A stretch of 18,572 bases of DNA from JANMEX01 sp031423755 (GTDB taxonomy: Bacteria > Pseudomonadota > Alphaproteobacteria > Rhizobiales > Rhizobiaceae). The position numbers and the translations under genes are program-made. Below, piece after piece: positions 1 through 7,292 of the stretch. The notes beneath the pieces are model-generated. The model did no database searches. It saw only the letters and a list, made by a program, of their open reading frames with translations, and had not been told where the DNA came from. Positions within the stretch are counted from its first letter, which is position 1, and each line of letters begins with the position of its first letter. The stretch is from positions 1-18,572 of the forward strand of contig JANPGC010000335.1 of NCBI GenBank assembly GCA_031423755.1, read 5' to 3'.

Positions 1-1
1 G

Positions 2-184
2 GTTGAAGCCATGACCATGGCGGACCGTATCGTCGTCTTGAACCGAGGAAATATCGAGCAGGTCGGCACGCCGCTTGATCTCTACAACAAGCCGGACTCC
101 CTGTTTGTGGCTGGCTTCAGCGGCTCATCGAACAGGAAGCCTTCGGGGTTGCGCACAATGGCACGGCCGATGGCAACGCGTTGA
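2..184 (+). pseudogene. C-terminal fragment of a MalK/SmoK-type ABC ATPase, inverted relative to smoK
   Basis: The plus-strand frame is open at the left edge. It starts VEAMTMADRIVVLNRG and continues through GTPLDLYNKP to LFVAGF. This is the conserved stretch that follows the H-loop histidine (usually THDQVEAM) in MalK/SmoK/UgpC-type sugar ABC ATPases, up to the GF(I)GSP motif that opens the regulatory domain. After the GF codons (up to about 118) the frame turns into nonsense and stops at 182-184. From there the plus strand is the reverse complement of smoK. The piece therefore covers roughly residues 195-233 of an ATPase of which residues 1-161 lie on the other strand. It may be part of the same gene displaced by an inversion or a chimeric join. 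The sequence to the left of the window would show which. Confidence 0.75.
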
Positions 185-600
185 CGCTGGCCGCCGGAGA
201 GCTGGCCGGGCCTGCGCTCAAGATAGTCTGTGAGGTTGAGCGTTGCTGCGGCCTTTTTGACCTTCGCATCAATCTCGTCCTTGGGCATTCCAGCCATTTT
301 AAGACCGAAGGAGATGTTGTTGCGCACGGTCATATGCGGGTAGAGCGCATAGGATTGGAACACCATGGACAGGCCGCGCTTTGAGGGAGCCTCGTCCGTC
401 ATGTCCTTGCCGTCGATCAGGATGGCGCCGGATGTCAGGTCTTCAAGACCGGCGATCATGCGCAGCAAGGTGGACTTGCCGCAGCCCGACGGTCCAACGA
501 AGACCACGAACTCGCCGTTCTTGATATCGAGATCCGCACCCGGAATGATGACGGTTTCGCCAAAGGCCTTGCGTGCTTTCTTGAGAGAAATCGTGCCCAT
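82..600 (-). pseudogene. smoK: SmoK-like polyol ABC transporter ATPase, 3'-truncated by an inverted junction
   Basis: This is the ATP-hydrolysing subunit of the sorbitol/mannitol importer. It starts 1 bp after the smoG stop codon, as the last transporter gene of the operon. Visible motifs are Walker A GPSGCGKST (residues 36-44), the Q-loop in MVFQSYALYPHM, the signature LSGGQRQRVAIGRA (from 134) and Walker B ending in FLFDEP (155-160). The family normally continues DEPLSNLDA. Here DEPL (to residue 161, base 118) is followed by KPATNRESGLL and a stop at 82-84. The D-loop, H-loop and the whole C-terminal regulatory domain are missing; the family is about 330-370 residues and 172 remain. The residues after 161 are antisense to an ATPase C-terminal fragment on the plus strand. 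As written the protein could not work, so either the operon lost its ATPase or the join is an assembly or amplification artefact. Confidence 0.85.
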
Positions 601-601
601 T

Positions 602-1429
602 TTATTTCACCGCTCCAAATGTAAGACCACGAACGAGTTGTTTTTGTGCAAACCAGCCGAGCACCAGAATGGGTGCAATGGCCATGGTGGAGGCAGCCGA
701 GAGTTTGGCCCAGAACAGGCCCTCGGGGCTCGAGTAAGACGCAATGAATTGCGTGAGAGGCGCTGCATCCTTGGTGGTCAAAGCCAAAGTCCAGAAGGCT
801 TCGTTCCACGCGAGAATGATATTGAGCAGCAGCGTCGAGGCAATGCCGGGAAGTGCCATTGGCGTCAGGACGTAGAGGAGTTCCTTGCCAAGTGAAGCGC
901 CGTCCATGCGGGAGGCTTCAAGAATTTCACCCGGAATTTCCTTGAAATAGGTGTAGAGCATCCAGATGATAATCGGCAGGTTCAAAAGCATCAGCACAGT
1001 AATGATGCCGGTGCGGGTGTCCAAGAGGCCCCAATCCCGGAAGATCAGATAGATCGGGATCAAGGCGCCCACGGGCGGCATCATCTTGGTGGAAAGCATC
1101 CACATCAGAAGATCCTTGGTCTTCTTGCCTGGCGCAAATGCCATGGCCCAAGCCGAGGGGATGGCGATCAGCAGAGCGAAGAAGGTCGATCCGACTGCCA
1201 AGGCCACCGAGTTCCAGAAGAAGCCGAAATAGTGCGAGCGCTCCTGAACCAGACCGTAGCTTTCCGTTGTCCAGCCCGTCGAGAAGAAGGTGGAGATGTT
1301 GATCGCATCGCCTTCTGTTTTGAAGCTCGTCAAGATTGTCCAGAGGATCGGGAAGAAGACGAGAAGTCCGATCGACCAGGCCAGAACCGTGACGATAATT
1401 TTGCTTTGAGTTGTCTCTTTGCGTGCCAT
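602..1429 (-). CDS. smoG: Polyol ABC transporter inner-membrane permease SmoG
   Basis: This is the second permease of the sorbitol/mannitol importer, MalG-like. Several hydrophobic segments are visible, the first being IIVTVLAWSIGLLVFFPILW near the N-terminus. The cytoplasmic EAA loop that contacts the ATPase reads EASRMDGASLGKEL at about residues 171-184, followed by LPGIASTLLLNIILAWNEAFW. The C-terminus FAQKQLVRGLTFGAVK is typical of the family's QRGLTFGAVKG ending. Two in-frame ATGs compete (1435 and 1429). I prefer 1429 (MARKETT) because the GGAC upstream is better spaced and family members begin MAR; the difference is two residues. The gene follows smoF by about 20 bp and precedes smoK by 1 bp, so the three are co-transcribed. 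Confidence 0.9.
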   Translation of the reverse strand: MARKETTQSKIIVTVLAWSIGLLVFFPILWTILTSFKTEGDAINISTFFSTGWTTESYGLVQERSHYFGFFWNSVALAVGSTFFALLIAIPSAWAMAFAPGKKTKDLLMWMLSTKMMPPVGALIPIYLIFRDWGLLDTRTGIITVLMLLNLPIIIWMLYTYFKEIPGEILEASRMDGASLGKELLYVLTPMALPGIASTLLLNIILAWNEAFWTLALTTKDAAPLTQFIASYSSPEGLFWAKLSAASTMAIAPILVLGWFAQKQLVRGLTFGAVK

Positions 1430-1450
1430 GATCATGCGTCCAGATTCTTG

Positions 1451-2314
1451 TTAAGCGTCAAGATTCTTGCCAATCATCCGCATCAGGAAGAAGGCAACGA
1501 TGTTTGCAAGGATGACTGCGATAATGCCGCCAGCTGAGGCTCCGCCAATGTCGTTCTGGATGAGGCCGTATTGGTAGACGAGGAATGGCAGATTGCCAGC
1601 GCGTCCGCCTGTGCTTGTGACGTAGATTTCCGCATAGATGTTCAGGAGGAAAATCGTCTCGATCAGGATGACGACCGTCATCGGGCGGATAAGATGCGGC
1701 AGGATGATGTACCAGAAGAACGAAAGGGGCGGCGTGCCGTCCATTTCAGCGGCTTCTTTCTGCTCGCCATCCAGTGACTGAAGCGATGTGAGCAGTATGA
1801 GCGTCGCAAAAGGAACCCACTGCCAGGAGACCATGATGACAACTGCAGTCATCGGATAGTGTGCGAACCAGTCAATCGGCTGCAGACCCAGTGATTTGGC
1901 GATGAAGGCGAAGAATCCGTTGACCGGATTCATCATCATGTTTTTCCAGACCAGCGCGCTCACTGTCGGCATGACGAGGAACGGCGCGATCATCATGATC
2001 CGCACGAAGCCCTGCCCGTAAAACGCCTTGTCCAACAACAGGGCAAAAAGAGTCCCGAACACCACCGAGATGCCCAGCACCCAGCCAACGAGCTTGAGGG
2101 AGTTGCCCATGGCTTTGTAAAATGAGGAATCGGTCATGAAATATTTGTAATTCTCAAGCCCTGCAAATCCGGTGACGCTGGGGTCAAGCAGATTGTAGCG
2201 CAGGAACGAGAAGTAGATCGTCATTGCGAGCGGAACGATCATCCAAAGGAACAGCGCAAAGACGGATGGTGAAACCGCTAATTTTCCAAGCACGCGAGTT
2301 TGCTGTGTGGCCAT
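1451..2314 (-). CDS. smoF: Polyol ABC transporter inner-membrane permease SmoF
   Basis: This is the first permease of the sorbitol/mannitol importer, MalF-like. It begins MATQQTRVLGKLAVSPSVFA and has a first membrane helix around residues 15-35. A periplasmic stretch with FLRYNLLDPS and GLENYKYF follows, typical of sugar permeases. The EAA loop EAAEMDGTPPLSFFWYIILP lies at about residues 187-206. I chose ATG 2314 over the GTG at 2323 because a GGGTGA lies 6-7 bases upstream and related proteins start MAT. It is separated from smoE by about 100 bp containing a strong hairpin, which may lower its expression relative to the binding protein. The assignment to polyols rests on close resemblance of the whole cluster to smoEFGK of alphaproteobacteria. 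Confidence 0.9.
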   Translation of the reverse strand: MATQQTRVLGKLAVSPSVFALFLWMIVPLAMTIYFSFLRYNLLDPSVTGFAGLENYKYFMTDSSFYKAMGNSLKLVGWVLGISVVFGTLFALLLDKAFYGQGFVRIMMIAPFLVMPTVSALVWKNMMMNPVNGFFAFIAKSLGLQPIDWFAHYPMTAVVIMVSWQWVPFATLILLTSLQSLDGEQKEAAEMDGTPPLSFFWYIILPHLIRPMTVVILIETIFLLNIYAEIYVTSTGGRAGNLPFLVYQYGLIQNDIGGASAGGIIAVILANIVAFFLMRMIGKNLDA

Positions 2315-2364
2315 GATGATCACCCATTTTTAGATATGAAATTTGAAACTTGTCTCCGGGAATC

Positions 2365-2391
2365 GGCTGCCCGGAGTTTAACCGGGCAGCC
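2365..2391 (-). promoter_or_regulatory. Strong intercistronic hairpin between smoE and smoF
   Basis: GGCTGCCCGG (2365-2374) and CCGGGCAGCC (2382-2391) form a perfect 10-bp stem around a 7-base loop. It starts 21 bases past the smoE stop codon. On the transcribed (minus) strand no run of U follows, so it is a poor intrinsic terminator. Such hairpins after binding-protein genes commonly stabilise the upstream message or cause partial termination, giving excess binding protein over permease. That role is inferred here. Confidence 0.75.
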
Positions 2392-2412
2392 AGACTTTTC
2401 CGGGAGGAAAGG

Positions 2413-3711
2413 TTACTTGATGTAACCGGCTTTCGTCATAACGCGGGTCGATTCAGATTGCGCTTCCGCAAGTGCTTCGTCCGCTGTCTTTTCGCCGGCC
2501 AGGGCCGCCGAGAAGATTTCGCCAACTTTCGTGGCCAGACCTGCAAACTCAGGGATGGCGACGAACTGAACACCAACATAAGGAACCGGCTTGACGGTTG
2601 GCTTGGTCGGGTCAGCAGAGTTGATGGAGTCCAAGGTCATTTTGGCAAATGGAACCTTCTGGTATTCAGGGTTCGCATAGAGCGAGGTGCGTGTGCCAGG
2701 AGGAACGTTTGCCCAGCCTTCTTTGGAGGCAACGAGCTCGGTGTAATGCTTTGAGGTCGCCCAGGACACGAACTTCTGAGCGGCTTCTTCTTTCTGGGTG
2801 CCAGCTGGGATTGCGAGCGACCATGCCCACAGCCAGTTGCCACGCTTGCCAAGGCCATTGTCCGGAGCGAGCGCAAAGCCCACCTTGTCAGCAACGGTTG
2901 ATTCCTTGCCGGTTACGAAAGACGCAGCAACGGTGGCATCAATCCACATGCCGCACTTGCCGGAATTGAACAGGGCAAGGTTCTCGTTGAAACCGTTTGA
3001 AGAGGCTCCCGGAGGGCCATCGGTCGTCAAGAGGTTGAGATAGAAGTCGAGCGCTGCCTTCCATTCAGGCTGATCGAACTGGGGAACCCACTTCTCATCA
3101 AACCAGCGCGCGCCGAACGAGTTCGCCGTGGCCGTAAGGAAGGCCATGTTCTCGCCCCAGCCGGCCTTGCCGCGAAGGCACACGCCGTAGATTTCCTTGT
3201 CCTTGTTGGTGATCTTGTCCGCAATTTCCTTGATCTGGGTCCAGGTTGGCGCATCCGGCATCTTCATGCCAGCAGCTTCAACCAAATCCGTGCGGTACAT
3301 GACCATTGAGGATTCGCCGTAGAACGGCGCTGCCATCAGCTTGCCATCGACAGTCAAGCCACCGGCGATTGCCGGCAAAAGGTCGGCGGGATCATCAACA
3401 GCTGTCAAAGGCAGCAGCCAGCCCTTGGCGCCCCAGATCGGCACTTCATACGTGCCGATGGTAAGCACGTCGAACTGGCCGCCTTTGGCAGCGATGTCCG
3501 TCGTCACTTTTTCACGAAGAACGTTTTCTTCGAGCGTAACCCATTCCAGCTTGATGTCTGGATTGGCTGCTGTGAAATCGTCCGTAAGGCCCTGCATGCG
3601 GACCATATCGCCGTTGTTCACGGTGGCGATGGTGAGCGTGGTTTCGGCTTGGGCAAAGCTGACAAAAGCCAGCGTTGACGCAGCAGCCAAGAATACTGAA
3701 TTCAACTTCAT
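2413..3711 (-). CDS. smoE: Periplasmic sorbitol/mannitol-binding protein SmoE
   Basis: This is an extracellular solute-binding protein (family 1, MalE-like) that captures the polyol and delivers it to SmoFG. The N-terminus MKLNSVFLAAASTLAFVSFA is a Sec signal peptide with likely cleavage after AQA (residue 22). The mature protein starts ETTLTIATVNNGDMVRMQGL. The segments GGQFDVLTIGTYEVPIWG and WVTLEENVLREKVTTDIAAK closely match alphaproteobacterial polyol-binding proteins. The length of 432 residues is normal. I chose ATG 3711 rather than the longer frame (to 3771) because a GGGAGGA ribosome site lies just upstream and the signal peptide begins there. The longer frame would also translate through the operator. 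It is the first gene of the smoEFGK operon, and an operator-like palindrome sits about 30 bp upstream. Confidence 0.93.
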   Translation of the reverse strand: MKLNSVFLAAASTLAFVSFAQAETTLTIATVNNGDMVRMQGLTDDFTAANPDIKLEWVTLEENVLREKVTTDIAAKGGQFDVLTIGTYEVPIWGAKGWLLPLTAVDDPADLLPAIAGGLTVDGKLMAAPFYGESSMVMYRTDLVEAAGMKMPDAPTWTQIKEIADKITNKDKEIYGVCLRGKAGWGENMAFLTATANSFGARWFDEKWVPQFDQPEWKAALDFYLNLLTTDGPPGASSNGFNENLALFNSGKCGMWIDATVAASFVTGKESTVADKVGFALAPDNGLGKRGNWLWAWSLAIPAGTQKEEAAQKFVSWATSKHYTELVASKEGWANVPPGTRTSLYANPEYQKVPFAKMTLDSINSADPTKPTVKPVPYVGVQFVAIPEFAGLATKVGEIFSAALAGEKTADEALAEAQSESTRVMTKAGYIK

Positions 3712-3738
3712 GGAAGTCCTCCCTAAATCGACCTTATT

Positions 3739-3769
3739 GAGCAATTGCCTCGGTCTTGGGCAATTACTC
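3739..3769 (-). promoter_or_regulatory. Operator-like inverted repeat in the smoE promoter (probable SmoC site)
   Basis: GAGCAATTGCC (3739-3749) and GGCAATTACTC (3759-3769) form an inverted repeat matching at 10 of 11 positions with a 9-base spacer. On the minus strand a possible -35 TTGACT lies at 3785-3790 and a weak -10 TAATTG at 3761-3766, 18 bases apart. The right arm would cover the -10 region. The core AGCAATTGCC recurs at 4926-4935 upstream of the regulator gene. The regulator assignment rests on position and on this repetition. The promoter elements are weak matches. Confidence 0.6.
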
Positions 3770-3852
3770 ATTAACCGAAAGGCGAGTCAAGCGACATTCG
3801 ATGTTGCAGTGCAGCGTTTGCAGCGCACAATTCGCGGCGCTGCTACGCCGGA

Positions 3853-3903
3853 TTCGGCGCAGTTTGGCGCACTTTCGGCGCGGGATTTGGCGGTGGTTCG
3901 GCG
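3853..3903. repeat. Five TTYGGCG repeats at about 11-bp spacing
   Basis: The heptamer TTYGGCG occurs five times with starts at 3853, 3863, 3874, 3886 and 3897 (TTC, TTT, TTC, TTT, TTC variants), so the spacings are 10, 11, 12 and 11 bp. The array fills the space just after the smoC stop codon and lies about 85 bp upstream of the smoE operator. Spacing near one helical turn places all copies on one DNA face. It could be a protein-binding array, a remnant of slippage, or chance in GC-rich DNA. Confidence 0.5.
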
Positions 3904-3907
3904 GGGT

Positions 3908-4858
3908 TCAGGCGAGCAGCGCTTCGGCTGTAAGTTCATCTGTGATGAGGCCGTTGACGATGCGGCGGCGGAGCGCTGCGCGGATGCCGGGGAGTTTCTT
4001 GCCTCCCATGCCGACCAGCACAACAAGCGATTTCTCGCGCGAGGGAATGGGCGCAGAAGCAACGCGATCATTGGTCAGGCCCTCGATGAACTTGCCCGTC
4101 TCATCGAACGTCCAGCCAACGATCTCGGCAACACCACCTGCTTTTTGCAGCGCCTTCAACTCGCTTTCGGAGATGAAACCGTCGACATAAAGCGGCGCTT
4201 CCGGTCCGAGGTCACCAAGACCGATAAAAGTGACGTTCGCTTCCGCCGCCAGACTCAGCGTCGATTTGATCATCGGCTGCTCGTGCAGCAGGTCACGCTC
4301 TTTGCGAGAAGACGCGAAAACCGGCAAAGGCATGGGAAAACTGCGCGTTTTGATCGCGTCGGCAATGTTGAAAATGACGTTGTAGTACGCAGCCGAGCCG
4401 TCCGGCGCTATGTTTCCGGTGAGCGAAACGACACGATGATGGCTGCAATCCATGCGCGGAAGTTGCTCGATGGCCGCCTTGAGCGTGCGGCCGGTGCCGA
4501 TTGCCACGGTGATCGGCTCGACCGATCGCAGCCACTTTTCGATTTCCGCCGAAGCCGCCTGCGAGACGCCGATGGTTGTCGATGTCGAGCCTGGATCTGA
4601 AGGCACGACTTCCGCGAGGTCCAGAGAAAAGCGCTTGCGCAACTCTTCCGCCAAGGACAGGCAATTGGCAATCGGGTGATCGAGCCGGACCTTCACCAGG
4701 CCTTCAGACATGGCGAGCGAGACGAGACGTTGCGCAGACTGGCGTGAGACGCCAAGTTTGCTGGCGATTTCCTCCTGGGTGTTGCCCGCAATATAATAGA
4801 GCCACCCGGCGCGCGCTGCGTCATCCAGTCTGTTCGCGCCGATCTCGCTTCTGCTCAT
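3908..4858 (-). CDS. smoC: SorC-family sugar-responsive transcriptional regulator (SmoC-like)
   Basis: This is a DNA-binding regulator for the adjacent polyol importer. An N-terminal helix-turn-helix is visible around residues 25-53 (GNTQEEIASKLGVSRQSAQR). It is followed by a SorC sugar-binding domain with a phosphosugar-isomerase-like fold: ITVAIGTGRTLKAAIEQLP, VTFIGLGDLG and a C-terminal ALRRRIVNGLITDE. The size of 316 residues is normal. I chose ATG 4858 over ATG 4879 because CGGAG lies 8 bases upstream of 4858 while the earlier ATG has no ribosome site. It is transcribed in the same direction as smoE, 196 bp upstream. A copy of the smoE operator core lies 68 bp in front of its start, suggesting autoregulation. 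The effector is probably a polyol or its phosphate, inferred from context. Confidence 0.88.
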   Translation of the reverse strand: MSRSEIGANRLDDAARAGWLYYIAGNTQEEIASKLGVSRQSAQRLVSLAMSEGLVKVRLDHPIANCLSLAEELRKRFSLDLAEVVPSDPGSTSTTIGVSQAASAEIEKWLRSVEPITVAIGTGRTLKAAIEQLPRMDCSHHRVVSLTGNIAPDGSAAYYNVIFNIADAIKTRSFPMPLPVFASSRKERDLLHEQPMIKSTLSLAAEANVTFIGLGDLGPEAPLYVDGFISESELKALQKAGGVAEIVGWTFDETGKFIEGLTNDRVASAPIPSREKSLVVLVGMGGKKLPGIRAALRRRIVNGLITDELTAEALLA

Positions 4859-5161
4859 TGCCAAACTCCGTTCGGGCATTGAGCAACACTGTGCGTCAAA
4901 CTGTCAAGCAAATGTTCAACGCTCAAGCAATTGCCCAGATCATCACCATGGTGGCTTGGCGTCTTGGGAAGGTAAAATCAGGGGGCTGAAGCGGATATTG
5001 GCTGCTCGAATGCCGCTCAAAACTGTGTTGAAATGTGCTCGAATGGGATTTGAATTTGGTCGGCACGGCAAAATCTGCGTCCGCTGAAGCACCGGCCGAG
5101 GCCGTTGTGGACATGCGTGGAAAACTGCCGTCTAGTTGACAGGTGCTTTCGGGAGGACAGC
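4859..5161. promoter_or_regulatory. Divergent intergenic region between smoC and the GMC oxidoreductase gene
   Basis: This 303-bp stretch has no credible gene. Near smoC it holds AGCAATTGCC (4926-4935), identical to the left arm of the smoE operator, and a GGGCATTGAGCAA at 4874-4886 resembling a half site. TTGACA on the minus strand (4902-4907) could be a -35 element, but no good -10 follows at 17 bp. Further right, the decamer TGCTCGAATG occurs twice (5003-5012 and 5036-5045), 33 bp apart. I see no convincing sigma-70 promoter for the plus-strand gene. Confidence 0.5.
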
Positions 5162-6775
5162 GTGGGGTTTGACTATGTGATTGTCGGCGGCGGGTCTGCC
5201 GGGTGCGTGCTTGCCGCGCGGTTATCTGAAAATCCTGACGTGAGCGTCTGCCTGTTGGAGGCGGGCAGCGGCGGCAAGGATTTGCTGATCCGTGCGCCGC
5301 TCGGCGTGGCGGCGATGCTGCCGGGTTATGGCAAGATCAACAATTGGTCGTACAAGACCGTACCGCAGGCCGGATTGAACGGGCGGCGGGGACTTCAGCC
5401 GCGCGGGCGGGCCCTCGGGGGATCAAGCGCGATCAACGCCATGCTCTATGTGCGCGGCGTGCCGTCTGACTATGCGGACTGGGTGAAAAGCGGGGCTGAG
5501 GGCTGGGGCTGGGATGAGGTGCTGCCGTGGTTCAAAAAGGCAGAGCGCAACGAAAATGGCGCAGATGATTGGCATGGCGCGGACGGCCCGCTCCGGGTGG
5601 CCAACCAGCGCACCCCTGCTGGGATCACGAAAGCCTTCATTGAAGCGGGAGCGGAATGCCAGTTTCCGGTCAACGCGGATTTCAATGGCGCTTCACAGGA
5701 AGGCGTCGGGCTTTATCAGGTGACGCAGTTTTATGGCGAGGGCAAGAATGGCGAGCGCTGTTCGGCAGCAGCGGCCTATCTGCATCCCGTCATGCACCGG
5801 CCAAACCTGACCGTGATTACCAGAGCGCGGGCAAGCGAAGTGCTGTTTTCCGGGCGGCGCGCTGTTGGTGTCGCCTACCGCGAGGGCGGGAGGGAAAAGG
5901 TGGCCGAAGCCACGCGTGAAGTGATCCTGTCGGGTGGTGCGTTCAACTCGCCACAGCTTTTGATGCTCTCGGGCATCGGCCCTGCGGCGGAAGTGGCCAC
6001 GCACGGTATTGCGGTGCGGCAAGACATGCCGGGTGTCGGGGCCAATCTGCAGGATCATCTGGATTTCATTCTGGTGTGGAAATCGAAGGTTGCGGACGGA
6101 CTGGCGCTCAGTCCTTCCGGCACGCTCGGCCTGATCCGCGAGATGCTGCGATGGCGGAAGGACGGCACGGGGCTCATAGCATCGCCGGGCGCTGAAGGGG
6201 CTGGATTTCTCAAGACCGACCCATCGCTCGACAGGCCGGACATTCAATTGCATTTCGTGGCAGGCATGGTCGACGACCATTTGCGCAAACTGCACTACGG
6301 TTACGGCTTTTCCTGCCATGTCTGCGTGCTGCGGCCGAAGTCACGCGGGACGGTGAGACTCGCCAGCGCCAATGTCTTCGATGCACCGCTGATTGACCCG
6401 AACTATCTGAACGATCCCGATGATCTGGCACGGACAATCAAGGGGGCCAAGATTGTTGACCGCATCTTGAAGGCCCCTGCCCTTTCGCCCTATCGCAAGA
6501 AGGAGCTCTACACGTCGGACGTCCAAAGCGACGCGGATTGGGAAAAGCACATCCGCGCCCGCGCTGACACGATCTACCATCCAGTTGGCACCTGTAGGAT
6601 GGGCACGGATGCGATGGCGGTCGTTGATCCGCAACTAAGGGTGCATGGATTTGAGGGCTTGCGCGTCGTCGATGCTTCAGTGATGCCGACGCTGATTGGT
6701 GGCAATACGAATGCCCCGACGATCATGATAGCGGAGCGTGCGGCGACGTGGATTGCCGAACAGCATCAGACATAG
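5162..6775 (+). CDS. FAD-dependent GMC-family oxidoreductase (choline/alcohol dehydrogenase type)
   Basis: This is a glucose-methanol-choline family flavoenzyme that oxidises a primary alcohol to an aldehyde. The ADP-binding motif FDYVIVGGGSAGCVLAARLS starts at residue 3. The family signature near residue 70-90 is GRALGGSSAINAMLYVRG, and the second one includes GAFNSPQLLMLSGIGP. The C-terminus has HPVGTCRMG (about 473-481), carrying the catalytic histidine, and GGNTNAPT (about 513-520). The length of 537 residues is standard. I chose GTG 5162, since GGGAGGA lies 4 bases upstream and the flavin motif follows at once; an ATG at 5114 or other upstream starts would add unrelated residues. Sequence style is close to BetA/AlkJ-like proteins, but there is no betaine cluster nearby, so the substrate is unknown. 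It stands alone, divergent from smoC. Confidence 0.9.
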   Translation: MGFDYVIVGGGSAGCVLAARLSENPDVSVCLLEAGSGGKDLLIRAPLGVAAMLPGYGKINNWSYKTVPQAGLNGRRGLQPRGRALGGSSAINAMLYVRGVPSDYADWVKSGAEGWGWDEVLPWFKKAERNENGADDWHGADGPLRVANQRTPAGITKAFIEAGAECQFPVNADFNGASQEGVGLYQVTQFYGEGKNGERCSAAAAYLHPVMHRPNLTVITRARASEVLFSGRRAVGVAYREGGREKVAEATREVILSGGAFNSPQLLMLSGIGPAAEVATHGIAVRQDMPGVGANLQDHLDFILVWKSKVADGLALSPSGTLGLIREMLRWRKDGTGLIASPGAEGAGFLKTDPSLDRPDIQLHFVAGMVDDHLRKLHYGYGFSCHVCVLRPKSRGTVRLASANVFDAPLIDPNYLNDPDDLARTIKGAKIVDRILKAPALSPYRKKELYTSDVQSDADWEKHIRARADTIYHPVGTCRMGTDAMAVVDPQLRVHGFEGLRVVDASVMPTLIGGNTNAPTIMIAERAATWIAEQHQT

Positions 6776-6828
6776 GTGTAGCTGCGGCGAGTATCTAAAA
6801 CTGCGACGTTTGGCCCCCCCCCGGCATT

Positions 6829-7053
6829 CTATGCAGAAAGGGCAAACCGGCTCGTCGGATCCGGCACCTTATGGCCCAAGTCCTTGGCGGCCTCGATCCA
6901 AGTCCTGATTGCATCCTGAACGTTCGCAACCGCTTCCTGCGGGGATTCGCCGTCACTCATGCAGCCAGGAAGATCCGGCACAGTCGCAACGAACCCGCCG
7001 CCCTCTTCGGCAGCAAGCGGTTCCACGATAATTGCATAGTCGCTGGCCTTCAT
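6829..7053 (-). CDS. hicB: HicB-family antitoxin (short form)
   Basis: This is the antitoxin of a type II pair that binds and silences the HicA RNase. The partial RNase-H-like HicB fold is recognisable: YAIIVEPL, then GGGFVATVPDLPGCMSDGES, then a helix PQEAVANVQDAIRTWIEAAK. At 74 residues it ends soon after (DPTSRFALSA) and shows no C-terminal ribbon-helix-helix or helix-turn-helix domain. It therefore belongs to the short HicB class and may depend on other contacts for operator binding. Its ATG overlaps the hicA stop as ATGA (7050-7053), so translation is coupled. A run of nine C (6814-6822) lies just beyond its stop codon. Confidence 0.88.
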   Translation of the reverse strand: MKASDYAIIVEPLAAEEGGGFVATVPDLPGCMSDGESPQEAVANVQDAIRTWIEAAKDLGHKVPDPTSRFALSA

Positions 7054-7292
7054 AATGATTTGTTCACCGCGTCGATCATTTCGACCAATTGGCGAATATA
7101 TACAGGTTTAATCGGACGTTTGAAAGGGACTGTGAGTATGTATGCCAAATGTGGGTGGCCGATCTTATAGTGTGATCCGCCTCCCGATGCTGGAGAACAC
7201 AAGAGGCCATATTCGCGGCACACGGCCTCAACGTCTACAATTTTCCAATCAGCGCGCGGATTTCTACGCATCGCCTCCAGTCGTTTGCTCAA
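7050..7292 (-). CDS. hicA: HicA-family mRNA interferase toxin
   Basis: This is a small double-stranded-RNA-binding-fold toxin that cleaves mRNA during translation. The protein (80 residues) has the hallmark GGGSHYKI with the catalytic histidine at about residue 41, then a strand LAYILTVPFKRPIKPVYIRQ and a final helix LVEMIDAVNKSL, all as in HicA. The start is probably TTG 7292, giving MSKRLEAMRRNPRADW, with GGAAGGG about 10 bases upstream; this N-terminus resembles other HicA proteins. ATG 7271 (MRRNPRADW) is the alternative. hicA precedes hicB with a 4-bp overlap. Base composition is more AT-rich than the flanking genes, consistent with acquisition by transfer. Confidence 0.87.
   Translation of the reverse strand: MSKRLEAMRRNPRADWKIVDVEAVCREYGLLCSPASGGGSHYKIGHPHLAYILTVPFKRPIKPVYIRQLVEMIDAVNKSL

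Noticed and set aside
3341..4600. Long plus-strand open frame of 419 residues opposite smoE and smoC
   Set aside because: It is antisense to two clearly recognisable genes, has arginine-rich shadow composition and crosses the smoE promoter.
6814..6822. Run of nine C after hicB as a possible phase-variation tract
   Set aside because: It lies outside both neighbouring coding frames and no promoter spacing is evident, so slippage would have no visible effect.
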